64,000 nucleotides of DNA from Hemibagrus wyckioides. Lineage: Eukaryota; Chordata; Actinopteri; Siluriformes; Bagridae. Each line of letters opens with the position of its first letter. Position 1 is the stretch's first letter. Location: positions 25,749,280 to 25,813,279 of the forward strand of contig NC_080710.1 of the NCBI RefSeq assembly GCF_019097595.1, in the 5' to 3' direction. A model generated the notes under the pieces. It made no database searches. It saw nothing but the letters and a program-made list of their open reading frames with translations, and was not told the DNA's origin. A program made the translations under genes and the position numbers. Below, piece by piece: positions 23,801 to 36,700 of the stretch.

Positions 23801-26800
23801 TTGGGATGTTTAAGCAGCTTTTTTACAGACTATAAGTAAGGCGTGTATTTAATCCTTTTAGGCTGTAAAGTAACAAAATGAATGAAGTGAAGGTCTTAAG
23901 CCTTAAGTTAAGCCTTTATATTCTCTGAAAGCACTGTAGGTTTGTCATTTGGCCTCCAGACAGTTGAGATCCAGCAGGTATTCCTCACAGCTTTCCTCCG
24001 TTGACAGACCACTTTAGCCACACGTCAGCACATTTAATATTGGGATTTACCTCCAGGGTAACTGTTTGGTGTTGTATGTAATAAAGAAAAAGCTTTCATC
24101 TTAAGCTTAAGTCATGTGTTCTGTAGGAACTGACAAAAACAAGGCTCAAATGACCCAATTATAACAAGTGTTTCCAAGACAAGATGAGGGTTTTCCGAAA
24201 TAGTGACAGTACAAGTTTGGACCAGATGTAATGCTGATGGACATGACCAGCATTGTGTATATATATCATTAGAGCAAGTCTTGTATTAACACATAATACT
24301 GTGATGGTCATGAGAATTCTATAAAGCAAAAATGCTTCCAGAAAATAGACTTAAAAAAGATTAAATTAATATTTGATGTAACCACTTGTGTCATTTGTGT
24401 ATTTTGTTTTAATTCCACATTTTTTTCTTTTCTTCAGATTTATAGTATGTTATACTAGGAATGTTATACTAAGAAATTTCCTGTTCATCAACAAATTCTG
24501 GCTCTCATTTGTTTTGTTTCTGTCCAGAAGCCCAATCCCAGACTGTATATTTCTTGATATATAATTCATTACAAATCATTTATATGACTTCAGTGATATA
24601 TGACTTCTGTGATGTTTGTGTTCACATTTAACCTCTGAGGTGTCTTAATGAATCTACCAACTGTGTTAAACAGTAAAAACCTGAAATGAAATCAAGTAAT
24701 CACCAGAGCTAAAGTGTGACACTGTGTAAATCTTTTAGACAGAGTCTTAAATCAGTCTTAATAATGAAAGCTACAGTAAAAAAAAACAAATTCGGAGTGA
24801 GTGTGAGAATCCAAATACATGTGTTTTTGTTCTCTGAATGTGTTTGCAGTGTATACACCGAGTCCACGATGGCGTACAGTCAGTCCACGTTGGAGTCCAG
24901 TGAAACCGGTGTGGATCGTGTGCCCAGGACAAGCGAGAGACTTCGACCCAAACTGTGTCGCCTACAGGGAGTGGAGCTCTCCTCCTCCTCTTCCTCCTCT
25001 GCCTCGTCATCGGCTGAAAGTTCAGCCAGTGCTGCAGTCAGGTAGCACCTAAAAAATCTCCACATGCTACACAAAATAAAACACTGCAAGTGTTTCTGAA
25101 GCGTAGATAGATCCCATGTGCATCCATTTTGCCTAATGTGTAAATCCACAACTCTGTTAGTACAGATGTGAGAAAACTCTGATAGTGATCTCTCTCTCTC
25201 TCTCTCCCTCCCTCTCTCAGTGGGTGATCTTTACAAATACAGTACCTCTTAGTGAGAGGAAAGTAGCTCAAATAAAGTCTTTAACACAAGATGCAAATGA
25301 TAGACACTGGGCTTTTTTTGTTGTCTAAGTGAAACATGCTCAGTGCTGACAGATAAACAGGCCATTTCCAAACATGTTTCCAAAGCTCTATGATTGATGC
25401 AGAATATACTGGAACTCAGTATATTTAGCAGATATACTGATATATACACTGATATAGTAATGTGATGCTTCTCTGTCATTTTTTAATTAAATGAAAATGC
25501 TGACAAATATTTATAAAAATGCTTCTCTCTAATGTCCCAAGTGTATAATACTCCACAAATAATGAACTTTTCTATTTACTATGTCATCTGATTGCTTACT
25601 ACTATTATCCCCTTTCCTCTGATGACAGTGAAAACACACAGTGCACGGCATTATGTTCTCGCCAAGGCACAGGTGATACCATCGAAGAACAAAACAATGT
25701 TAGAGAAAGCCCTCACTGTGGTGACGAACGGACCTCCACAGAGCTGCCCGAGCCCTCGGCTATACGACGTTGTAGCAGTGAGGTGCAGACTCTCAAAGGA
25801 GGTTTAACACCAGAGTGGGACACTGTGTTAGCATCCGAGCAGGCTACATGGCCACAGCTCAGTCGGTTCCCTTCTGAGGCAGATATTCCTCCCTCTTACA
25901 GCAAAGCCACAGGTCTGGACTCTGTGTGTGAGGCAGCAGCTCACACTGAAGAGAAAAAGCTCAGAATAAATGCACCCGACAACAGCACACTCCCCTCGCT
26001 GAGCCATGAGCTCACAGCCAGTGAACTGCTGCGCAACAGGTGAGAAAAAACACACTGTCAGTTTTTTATATCCTTGCTTCACACAGTGGGGTTTGTGGAG
26101 CTCAGCCAAGGGGATCCAGAGATGGAAATCATAAATTTTAAGCCTGCTTTTAAGACTAACAAAATATTTAGCACTGAAGAATGTAAGTTAATCGAAGTTA
26201 ATATTCAAGCTGAAATAAACGTAATATATAGTATATATTAATGAAATATCTTTAATCCACATATTGAGCAACTCATGTAAATGTCGTAATGAGAAACAAT
26301 CAATAAAATTATATTACCTCCAGTGATCATCATGAGCGTAAAGAACACGTAAGAGCGGGCTCTCTTGTGACACCCTCTTGTGGTTTCTTATCAAGACTGC
26401 ACACTGTTGTGGAATAAGCAGTGTGTATTGTGTAGTAGTGTCAGTACATGTGGAAAGGAAAAAATAAACTATGATTTTATGTGGTTTTGTTCAGCTTCAT
26501 CTGGTGAGTTTGGTATAATGCTTAGTCCTGTTTCCTCACCTACAAGATTTTACCACTGCTTGTGTTTCTCTCCAAAAAGGATGTTCTATGATGAAGAGCT
26601 GGAGGAATCTGAGCGCTTCTACAGCTCCCAGCCGCAGATCCTACAGCTGTGCTATGCTCTCTATAACATGCTGGTGGCTCACTCAGAGATGGTGTGCTAC
26701 CTAGTCATTATTCTGAATCACATGGTCTCAGCCTCGGTGGCCACACTGGTGCTGCCCATCCTCATCTTCCTGTGGGCCATGCTGTCTGTACCTCGGCCCA

Positions 26801-29800
26801 GCAAGCGCTTCTGGATGACTGCTATTGTCTACACAGAGGTACACATAACCACAGTAACCACATCAAGTCTATAAGAATTATATATCATCTTTTATAACAG
26901 AATTGCTCTTGTTACAGATTCAGTAACACCGTCATCTCTGTTACAGCTTCAGTAACACCATCATCTCTGTTACAGCTTCAGTAACACCATCATCTCTGTT
27001 ACAGCTTCAGTAACACCGTCATCTCTGTTACAGCTTCAGTAACACCATCATCTCTGTTACAGCTTCAGTAACACCGTCATCTCTGTTACAGCTTCAGTAA
27101 CACCGTCATCTCTGTTACAGCTTCAGTAACACCATCATCTCTGTTACAGCTTCAGTAACACCATCATCTCTGTTACAGCTTCAGTAACACCGTCATCTCT
27201 GTTACAGCTTCAGTAACACCATCATCTCTGTTACAGCTTCAGTAAAACCTTCATCTCTGTTACAGCTTCAGTAACACCGTCATCTCTGTTACAGCTTCAG
27301 TAAAACCTTCATCTCTGTTACAGCTTCAGTAACACCATCGTCTCTGTTACAGCTTCAGTAACACCATCGTCTCTGTTACAGCTTCAGTAACACCATCGTC
27401 TCTGTTACAGCTTCAGTAACACCATCGTCTCTGTTACAGCTTCAGTAACACCATCATCTCTGTTACAGCTTCAATAACACCGTCATCTCTGTTACAGCTT
27501 CAGTAAAACCTTCATCTCTGTTACATCTTCAGTAACACCATCATCTCTGTTACAGCTTCAGTAACACCATCGTCTCTGTTACAGCTTCAGTAACACCATC
27601 ATCTCTGTTACAGCTTCAGTAACACCATCATCTCTGTTACAGCTTCAGTAACACCATCATCTCTGTTACAGCTTCAGTAACACCATCATCTCTGTTACAG
27701 CTTCAGTAACACCATCATCTCTTTCACAGCTTCAGTAACACCATCATCTCTGTTACAGCTTCAGTAACACTGTCATCTCTGTTAAGCTTCAGTAACACCA
27801 TAATCTCTGTTACAGCTTCAGTAACACCATCATCTCTGTTACAGCTTCAGTAACACCATCATCTCTGTTACAGCTTCAGTAACCCCATCATCTCTGTTAC
27901 AGTTTCAGAAACACCATCATCTCTGTTACAGATTCAGTACCACAGTCATCTCTGTTACAGCTTCAGTAACACCATCATCTCTGTTACATCTTCAGTAACA
28001 CCATCGTCTCTGTTACATCTTCAGTAACACCATCATCTCTGTTACATCTTCAGTAACACCGTCATCTCTGTTACATCTTCAGTAACACCATCATCTCTGT
28101 TACATCGTCAGTAACACCATCATCTCTGTTACATCTTCAGTAACACCATCATCTCTGTTACAGCTTCAGTAACACCATCGTCTCTGTTACATCTTCAGTA
28201 ACACCATCATCTCTGTTGCATCTTCAGTAACACCATCATCTCTGTTACATCTTCAGTAACACCATCATCTCTGTTACATCTTCAGTAACACCATCGTCTC
28301 TGTTACAGCTTCAGTAACACCTTCATCTCTGTTACAGCTTCAGTAACACCATCATCTCTGTGACAGCTTCAGAAGCACCATCGTCTCTGTTACAGCTTCA
28401 GTAACACCGTCATCTGTTACAGCTTCAGAAACACCATCATCTCTGTTACAGCTTCAGAAACACCATCATCTCTGTTACAGCTTCAGAAACACCATCATCT
28501 CTGTTACAGCTTCAGAAACACCATCATCTCTTTCACATCTTCAGTAACACCGTCATCTCTGTTACAGTTTCAGAAACACCATCATCTCTTTCACATCTTC
28601 AGTAACACCATCATCTCTGTTACAGCTTCAGAAACACCATCGTCTCTGTTACAGCTTCAGTAACACCATCATCTCTGTTACAGCTTCAGTAACACCATCA
28701 TCTCTTTCACATCTTCAGAAACACCATCATCTCTGTTACAGCTTCAGTAACACCATCATCTCTTTCACATCTTCAGTAACACCATCATCTCTTTCACATC
28801 TTCAGAAACACCATTATCTCTTTCACATCTTCAGAAACACCATCATCTCTGTTACAGCTTCAGTAACACCATCGTCTCTGTTACAGCTTCAGTAACACCA
28901 TCATCTGTTACAGCTTCAGAAACACCATCATCTCTGTTACAGCTTCAGAAACACCATCATCTCTGTTACAGCTTCAGAAACACCATCATCTCTGTTACAG
29001 CTTCAGTAACACCATCATCTCTTTCACATCTTCAGAAACACCATCATCTCTGTTACAGCTTCAGTAACACCATCGTCTCTGTTACATCTTCAGTAACACC
29101 ATCGTCTCTGTTACAGCTTCAGTAACACCATCATCTCTGTTACATCTTCAGTAACACCGTCATCTCTGTTACAGCTTCAGTAACACCATCATCTCTGTTA
29201 CAGCTTCAGTAACACCGTCATCTCTGTTACATCTTCAGTAACACCATCGTCTATGTTACATCTTCAGTAACACCGTCATCTCTGTTACATCTTCAGTAAC
29301 ACCATCGTCTATGTTACATCTTCAGTAACACCGTCATCTCTGTTACAGCTTCAGTAACACCGTCATCTCTGTTACAGCTTCAGTAACACCATCATCTATG
29401 TTACAGCTTCAGTAACACCATCATCTCTGTTACAGCTTCAGTAACACCATCATCTGCATCAGCATTTTCAGCAGTCACTAAACTCATATTTCATAGATTG
29501 CACTCAATAAACTACTATTATTCCCGTGAAGGTAACTTTCTTTTCTTTCTTTTTTCCACTTCCAGGTGACCATAGTGATAAAATACTTCTTCCAGTTTGG
29601 CTTCTTCCCCTTCAATCAGAACATAGAGCTGGACAAGAGCAAACCGTTCCACCCACCTAATATAATAGGAGTTGAGAAGAAAGAGGGATATGTCCATTAT
29701 GACCTGGTCCAGTTGCTGGCACTTTTCTTCCATCGCTCAATTCTTAAGGTACTTTTTAGAATTATGTTTCTTTAAGTATTATGCATATTATGGGGTTTGA

Positions 29801-30728
29801 TCTGGGTAAAAATCAGTTTTCAGGTATCAGGCATCAGAGCTTTGACAACTCACCTGTTGTGTAACAAAGGGTATTTACTTTCATTGAAACTTGAACAATT
29901 TATAGAACATCACTTTTCTTTTGATTCTATAAATATGAATTTAGTCATTTTTATTCTCTTCTTGAATCAGTGTCATGGACTGTGGGATGAGGACGACACC
30001 AGATCAGAAGCTAAAAAGACGCTGTACAGTCACTCCGACTCGGACACAGAGAAACCCCCAGTCCGGAGGGAAAGGAGTTCACTGACCCGCAGCACTTTAA
30101 CAGAGGCTACAAGCGTCCGTATCCCGAGAAAACTCTCAAACACGCCTTCCACCATGCGCCGACACAGTTCCAGTGCAGGATCACACATTTCCCAGAGATC
30201 AATACGTTCCAGAGGAGGTTAGCACACATAGTGAAACAAATACAAGAAAACTTTGTGTAAAGATTATTTTTACCAATGTTTGTGTTTAGATTTTGTCTTT
30301 TATATTTATTATATGTTTAATATAACATTTGTGTGTGTACGTGTCCACAGGCAGTTCAGTCACGAGGTCGAGTGTGTCTCGAGTGGGAAGTGTGTTAGGG
30401 GTTCAGCAGAAGAGCCGCAAGGAGCTAATTATGGAGAAATTTCGAGAGCAGCTCATCAAAGCCAAGAAATTTACAGTCAAAATGTAAATGTTCATCATAT
30501 CTGCAATCCTTGTTAGCTTTATTCCAGCTCTTGATGTCTCACATGCATTAACTTGCTCTATAAAGATGATTTAATTCATTTATAATTTATTCCATGAAGC
30601 CATTTTATGTAGCAACCCACTAGCACTAAATGCAATATTTCAGAAGCCAGGTACACTGACGATGCAAAACATCCATTAAACCCTTCTTAAAAGTTTTATG
30701 ACATCTTGATCATGATTTATTATTAATA

Positions 30729-30766
<38 letters not shown>

Positions 30767-33700
30767 TTACCAATACATACAGTAAATGTTTGAATACTGG
30801 TTTACATGAAAAGTTTCTCCAACATGTATGTGATTTCAGAGCCCTGGATATCTTCGTTCCAATTCGTCAGTTCTTCTACAATCTGATCCACCCAGAATAC
30901 AGCGCTGTGACAGACGTCTATGTCCTCATGTTCTTGGCCGATACCGTCGACTTCATCATCATCGTTTTTGGGTTCTGGGCTTTTGGGGTGTGTTCAGCAC
31001 TGCTATTACCTCTGAAGCCCTAAGTGTAATGTAAAGTCACCCACTGATTCACTGGATCTGGTCAGTCATTTATTGGGTGTGTCCAAAATGTAATAAATGC
31101 CCCAGTTAGGAGCGACTGGGAGGCATGAAGACATCCAGTAATGCTTAAACTGAAAGTTTGCATAGATTACTGCCTTCTGATGTACACATAATTTAGATAT
31201 TGCATAATTCTGTCCATCAGCCTGGGTGAAGGAACTGGCCTGGACATAAGTGATATTAGATTGTACTACAAAAGTGGAGCAGTTTATAAGCAAAAAATTT
31301 ATTATTGATTTTTTAAATTATTATTATAGGAATTTCTTTCTAGTCACAGAATGTTCTGTACAGTATATAGAGTATTAACAATTACATTTATCTTAAACAT
31401 TTGAGGCTAATTACAATGATATGACTTGCGCTGCTCTCAAAGCATATTACAAACTTATCCTTACAGGCATTTTTGTTTTCAGAGGTTTTATGGATAACTC
31501 GAGTCAAAATGCAAAAAGATATGGTGAAGACTTAAGCTACCTAAAAATGTTTACAACTTTAGATGTTGTCCTGTGTTTAGTAATAAATTGCTTGATGTGG
31601 TGGTTTCACAGGAAAATACCTAGATTTATACATCCAAAAAATTCAAAAAATTCTAATTTTATTTTCAGACAGCTGACACAGTCTGAAGGTTAAGAGTCTT
31701 TATTTTCTAACAGGCAAACGAATCCAAAATCTAGAGTAGAATTAGTGTCAGGGAACAGGCAGAAATCAGGCAGAGTTTCTAACTATAAATACAAGAGTAG
31801 TAAAATGTAAGCCTTGGTATTGACAGGTAAAGACATTTAAAATATACTTGTCAATGATCAATAGTTGAGTTCAAGTAGTTCAATAGTTGAGATCAACTGT
31901 GAGTCTTTAAATGATTGTATAATTGAGTCAAGGTGTGTACAATCAGAACGAAGGTGAAGGTGAGAGAGTTTGTGCTGGTTTCTTGGATGCTGTAGACCTT
32001 ATCTCTTAAATATCATAATGAAATTAAACTCAACTTAGTTAGACATTGTGTTAAGAAAGCACACAGGCATTTTAGAAAGTTAAGCATGAATTTAAATCCT
32101 ATATCTTTCCATGTCTTAATAGAAACACTCTGCTGCAGCAGACATCACATCATCACTGTCAGAGGATCAGGTCCCTGAAGCATTCCTCGTCATGGTCCTC
32201 ATCCAGTTTGCGACTATGGTGGTGGACCGTGCGCTCTATCTCAGGAAGACTGTTATGGGGAAAGTTATCTTTCAGGTCATATTAGTGTTCGGTATCCACT
32301 TCTGGATGTTCTTCATACTTCCAGGAGTCACTGAGAGGTAAATGACTTGGTTATATCCAAAATGGAGCATATAGATAGTTAAGACTTAAATTACACATAT
32401 AAATAAAACTGTATTCTCAGTGCTTTAGTTGGTTTGTTATTTTGTTCTGTTAGGCGTTTCAGTCAGAACATGGTGGCTCAGCTCTGGTATTTTGTCAAGT
32501 GCATCTACTTCGGTCTGTCAGCCTACCAGATCCGCTGTGGCTACCCAACACGTGTGCTGGGCAACTTCCTGACCAAAAGCTATAATTATGTCAACCTTTT
32601 CCTCTTCCAGGGGTGAGAACCTTCCAGCACACATCACTGCCCTGCCAAATAAATACTGAAGAGCAAATATACACATCATAAATAAAGCTGTAATGATGAT
32701 GTTATAGCATTTGGTGAAATAAAAACATCTGGAAATTACTAATTATCAGTGAAAAGATTCAGTTTTTAGTAGCTGTGGTTACATAAATTGAAAAACAATT
32801 GATTGTAAAATGAAATCTAACATTAAAATGTTAAACTGTTAAAATGAACCAACATTATGTGTCCAGATACTCTCTGCAGTAAATCATTGAGAATGTACGA
32901 TTTCACTTTCAGGTTCCGGTTGGTTCCTTTCCTGACTGAGCTGAGAGCCGTGATGGACTGGGTTTGGACAGACACTACTCTGAGTCTTTCTAACTGGATC
33001 TGCGTGGAGGACATTTACGCACATATCTTTGTGCTCAAATGCTGGAGGGAATCAGAGAAAGTGAGAAATATGCATTTACATGTTACAGCATGTATGCGTT
33101 TAGAAGAGTCTCACATTAACCCAGTAAAAAGGAGGAGAGAATATACACAGATGATGCAGTTGGTGTTGTAACTCAGCGTGTGCGAACATATGTTTTTACT
33201 GTATCTCACTGGAGACTGGAGGACTGACAGATGGGAATATCTGATGTGGGGATATTTGGCTGATATATTTCCCCTCCAGGAAAAACAATGATAGTAAGAC
33301 AAATATGTATGTGTGTGTTTCATCAGAGGTATCCTCAGCCACGTGGACAAAAGAAGAAGAAGGTGGTTAAATATGGGATGGGTGGTATGATCGTCATGTT
33401 ACTCATCTGCATCGTCTGGTTCCCGCTCCTCTTCATGTCTCTGGTCAAATCGGTGGCTGGTGTCGTCAATAAACCCCTGGATGTATCCGTCACCATCACA
33501 CTGGGAGGATTTCAGGTGCATCTTCACTTTATTTATTATATTTATTTATGCAAGGACTGTGTGGGGAAAAAATATCAAATTAGAATGCATGCGCCATAGT
33601 TTGCTACTAGTGGAGAGTATTCACCCCCCCACCCTTGAACTTTTGTACTGTTACAACCAGTAACTGGATGTGGTAGCTTAGTGTTTAAAGCATTGGACTA

Positions 33701-36700
33701 CTGATCGGAAGGTCTACCAAGTTGCCACTGCTGGGCCTTTGAGCAAGGCCCTTAACCCTCAGTTGTATAAAATGTGATAAATTGTCGCTCTGGATAAGGG
33801 CTTTTGCCAAATGTAACTGAAACAGACTTCACTATCAAGAATCTACACAAAATAGTCCACTATATTTATTATATACTGTCCTATGATGGAAATAAAACTG
33901 TAAAACTAGAATATAAATGAAAAGAAAATGCACTAGAAGAAAAGAAGAATCTAAAATAAAAAGAATATCAAGTATAAAAAGAATATAAGAATATAATATA
34001 AAATAGACTATCATTATAACAATATATAAAAAATAAAAATAGAATAAAAATAAATAATAGAATAAAAATAGAATTAGCAGAATAGTGATGGTTGGATGGG
34101 TGTGGACAGAATATAGATATAATGTGGACAGAATATAGATATAATGTGGCCGGAATATAGATATAATAGTGTGACGTAGTTGAAACGTTGACATATCCAG
34201 CAGACGTATCCAGCTTAGCTCTGCTGGATGTCCACCAAAAGTAAGTGAACAGATGAGGAGTGCATTAAGCAAGTTCTAGAGGGGCGAATTCTAATGCAAG
34301 GCATTGTAGAAAAGAAATAATCAAGGTGACAAAACATTCCACAATATCAAATCTGTTTTTCTTGTAGATAAATTTAATAAGTTGCATGAAATGAAACTTT
34401 AAATTGTTGAACATTAACAGCACTGACTTTATTACTGCGTGCCTTGCAGCCAATCTTCACCATGAGTGCTCAGCAAAATCAGCTGAAGGACATCACCGAG
34501 GCAGAATTCCTAGAGTTTATGAATTCCTACAACTACATTCCGGTATGTTCCGGTAAAAACATAGCATGTGCACAATTATATTGTACTCACAAGATGTAGA
34601 ACATAATGAATCCCCTTCTTGTCTTGATTCCAGAGTGCAATGCAGTTTTTAGAGGCCTACACCGCAGAGGATGTGACAGTAGCTGAGCTAGAAGGAAGTT
34701 CAAACTCTCTGTGGACCATCAGCCCACCCAGCAGGAAGAACCTCATGGATGTATTAAGCAAAGAGGACCAATTTCCTGTCACAATGTCCTGGACTATACA
34801 GAGGTAATGAACACATCACAGAAATACAGTGAATGTAATGAACTCACTAGTATGAGAGAGAAAAATAATTCACTAATACTGCTGTTTGGAATTGAATAAC
34901 ATAAAAGGTGGACTTTTTAAATAGTTCTTTCTGTATTATATCTTTTAGGAATCTTAGTCTTGGGGCTAAGGCTGAAATTGCCATGGACAAGCATGTTACA
35001 TATCTGGATATGAATACAAGGCAAGAGTTAATAGATTTGCTGAACGGAACGAGGAACAAAGCTGTGTGAGTAAAAATTCTGTACTGAATTTAATCTCTAA
35101 TTCCTACATGTTTAATTCCTAAAGGCATAATGTTGTGCCCTGTTTCTTGTCGTTTACAGAGTTATAAAACAGGTTTTCCCGTGTTTCATTCGAGCTCCCA
35201 GTGACTCAAATGCAAAACCTATAGAACAGCTTTTTAAAGGTAAAGTATGGATCTAAAAAAGCATCTGACTTACTGATTATTTACTTTCATATGAATACAA
35301 CAGTATTTTTTCCAGGGTAGATTCTGTCCACTACACCTGTATGTGCGATTACAGTGGAAAAGTATTTACAGTGTGGAAAAATGCGCATAAAGCTTGTGTA
35401 TTGAAATCTCATTTATAATAGAGGTCTAATGGTAGCTCATTTAAAATATAGAAATTATTATAACAAAATACTTTTTCAGTTATATACCAGAGCAGTGTTG
35501 AATTCACGATTCTAAATGGTCAGAAGGTGTTTTCTCCTAAAAGCAGCTTTGACAGTAGAACCAGCTGTAGGACAGATGTTCACAGGTGTTTATTAATGTG
35601 CTCAATCAACAGCTACATAGTGACTTGTATGGCAGATGCTTTACATGAACTATGAGTAATAAAACAGATTTTTTAAAAACCTGGTGTTATTTAGCAAAAA
35701 AATACACATCTAACATGGTATGGTGAAGTTTCCTGTGAGTTTGTTTAACATTGAGGGAAGGAATCTCCTGTGTCAGCACTGTGTAACAGTTAGTATGTTT
35801 TCTGCCATGAGAGAATATATAAGACAGTTACAATAAAAAGTGTTGTTTGTTTGTCTTATCAGCTTGTTTAAGAGAAAGATATAATGTAAGTGATAACAGG
35901 AACTAACCTGCTTTAAAAAATGAAATTGTACAATAAAATGTGTCATTCTTCTAATCTAAAATAATGTTTTACATTATTGGGAAGTCATAAGAAATTTTTC
36001 TCTCTAAAAAGGGCCAGAAATGACCAGTTATATTCATTAAGAGCTTAATTTACAAATACCTTTGGATTCTAGAGAAATCCATATTGTGCATACATTTAGT
36101 GTCCTTAAGTTCCCATTATAACAGTGTTTGTAATAAATTTCTTATCAGCGGTAATCAGATATACATTACAGATATGGTAAATAGAGAGCGGTTTGAAAAT
36201 ATTGGTGTATTCCTTAAATGCATGTGGGATCTTTGAAAAGATTAATGAGCTCTAATCCCTTAATCTAGAGGGTGAATATAAGGACATCCTTTTGGACCTG
36301 GAGCGCACCAATAACAGCGGTGAGGTTCAGGAGTGGTGGATCGTGGACCAGCCATCTGCAGAGAAGATCAACATCAGATTTGGAGCGAAGGCAGAAATGA
36401 TGGGGGAGGCTGGACTGCAACTGTACGTCTTCAATGATAAAGTTAGTCCTCCCAGCCTGGGCTTTCTTGCTGGCTATGGGTAAGATCAGCTGACCTTATC
36501 ATAAAAGTATACTTTTTTGTTTTCTCTTTTCCACCACTAATATGCCCACACACAGCAGGATTTAGCAGTACGTCATATTAAAGTGTTGTTAATCTTCTCT
36601 CTCACAGCATCATGGGTCTGTATGCGTCTGTTGTGCTGGTCATAGGCAAGTTTGTGCGTGAATTCTTCAGCGGGATCTCACACTCTATCATGTTCGAGGA

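Noticed and set aside
26905..29452. CRISPR-like array
   Set aside because: The 29-bp units are directly contiguous with no unique spacers, lie in a vertebrate intron, and have no cas genes nearby.
31421..31693. 90-codon hydrophobic frame in a piezo2 intron
   Set aside because: It cannot be placed between exons 30 and 31, which already join in frame, and shows no known motif.
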